Positions 63,693-64,000 of a DNA stretch of 64,000 nucleotides are shown piece by piece. Each line of letters begins with the position of its first letter. The stretch's first letter is position 1. Below the pieces are notes generated by a model. It saw only the letters and a program-made list of their open reading frames with translations. It ran no database searches and had not been told where the DNA came from. The position numbers and the translations under genes are program-made. Origin of the DNA: Saussurea involucrata (lineage: Eukaryota; Streptophyta; Magnoliopsida; Asterales; Asteraceae); assembly GCA_033807775.1 (NCBI GenBank), contig CM066324.1, positions 134,841,501 through 134,905,500 of the forward strand, read 5' to 3'.

Positions 63693-64000
63693 ATGACTGT
63701 AAGAGATATATTGACCATAGGATCGAAAGACAAACCACCGGTCCTATTCCCAAAAGATTTCAAAATATGGAAAGATAGATTTCTTGACTATATGGAACGA
63801 CAAGAAAATGGCTCTCATTTATAATTCTTTAATGGAAGGGGTACAACCAGATGTTTTTCAAACAGATCCAGATGGGACAGTTACAAAACTTGATCCCAAA
63901 GACTACTCAGGTGATGAACTGATAAGACACAAAGCAGACAAAGCTAGGTCACTGGTTATGCAAGCTTTAACCAATGATATATACCAAAAGGTTGATAGTT
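63693..64000 (+). pseudogene. Gag N-terminus of the 3'-end copia element, frameshifted
   Basis: MTVRDILTIGSKDKPPVLFP is nearly identical to the start of the 27361 gag. After QENG (about 63810) the frame runs into a stop, while a neighbouring frame continues the homologous sequence (DPKDYSGDELIRHKADKARS) to the window end. A one-base indel is therefore present, or a sequence error. Confidence 0.8.

Larger units (their letters stand above)
62623..64000 (+). mobile_element. Copia element, 5' part (continues beyond the window)
   Basis: A 242-bp LTR (62623-62864, TGTTAGTGAAC to GGGATCTCA) is followed by the primer-binding site TGGTATCAGAGC (62867-62878), a stem-loop leader and gag. It is the same family as the fragment at 46196-47309 and a sister of the giant element at 26345. 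The 3' part lies outside the window. Confidence 0.88.

Overview
The window is plant nuclear DNA. It is AT-rich and almost entirely transposable elements, many of them nested, with no rRNA or tRNA gene, CRISPR array or operon. Plant markers are copia elements primed by initiator-Met tRNA, a gypsy element of the Athila type, hAT, CACTA and PIF/Harbinger MITEs, Helitron 3' ends, a plant L1-type LINE, and S-protein homologue (SPH) genes. The copia element at 26.3-40.2 kb carries long extra ORFs 3' of pol, of a kind I associate with Asteraceae genomes (lettuce, sunflower, Tanacetum). The family assignment is therefore inference.

Layout. 0-2.2 kb: AT-rich repeats, a foldback element and a Helitron 3' end on the minus strand. 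2.2-14.0 kb: an Athila-like gypsy element (TSD GGTAC) with gag and protease but no reverse transcriptase, into which a gag-only copia element is nested (7.1-12.1 kb, TSD AGTTT, LTRs identical as far as I can read). 14.0-14.7 kb: the mirror-image Helitron end and repeat arm. 15.1-17.6 kb: a hAT MITE (8-bp TSD) and two SPH pseudogenes. 17.7-23.8 kb: a nearly complete LINE with CpG-rich tandem repeats upstream of ORF1. 24-26.3 and 40.2-42.7 kb: a CACTA end, a Tourist-like MITE, and fragments of a TMK-type kinase, a KH-domain gene and an FKBP gene. 26.3-40.2 kb: a 13.9-kb copia element. 43.0-44.2 kb: a satellite-like array of about 285-bp units. 44.4-52.6 kb: a duplicated block whose two copies each hold one SPH gene, one dead and one intact. 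53.3-60.1 kb: a decayed Tork/Tnt1-like copia element (TSD CATAG) whose 5' LTR is split by a solo LTR (TSD AACCC). 62.6 kb to the end: the start of another copia element.

The only plausible intact host gene is the SPH gene at 49039-49452 (minus), a small secreted four-cysteine protein. Its three relatives are disabled, two by single stop codons and one by a frameshift.

The most interesting signal is in the copia family present at 26.3, 46.2 and 62.6 kb. Arrays of 9-10-bp stem-loops (core TCGCAAT/ATTGCGA) separated by a conserved GAACAGTA spacer lie in the leader, and in the 26.3-kb element again between pol and the extra ORFs. The outer stem pairs differ on both arms between family members, as expected of conserved RNA structure. 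Two other signals stand out: four pairs of a 12-bp palindrome spaced 21-22 bp in the nested copia LTR, and a 14-nt self-complementary sequence at the primer-binding position of the 53-60 kb copia element.
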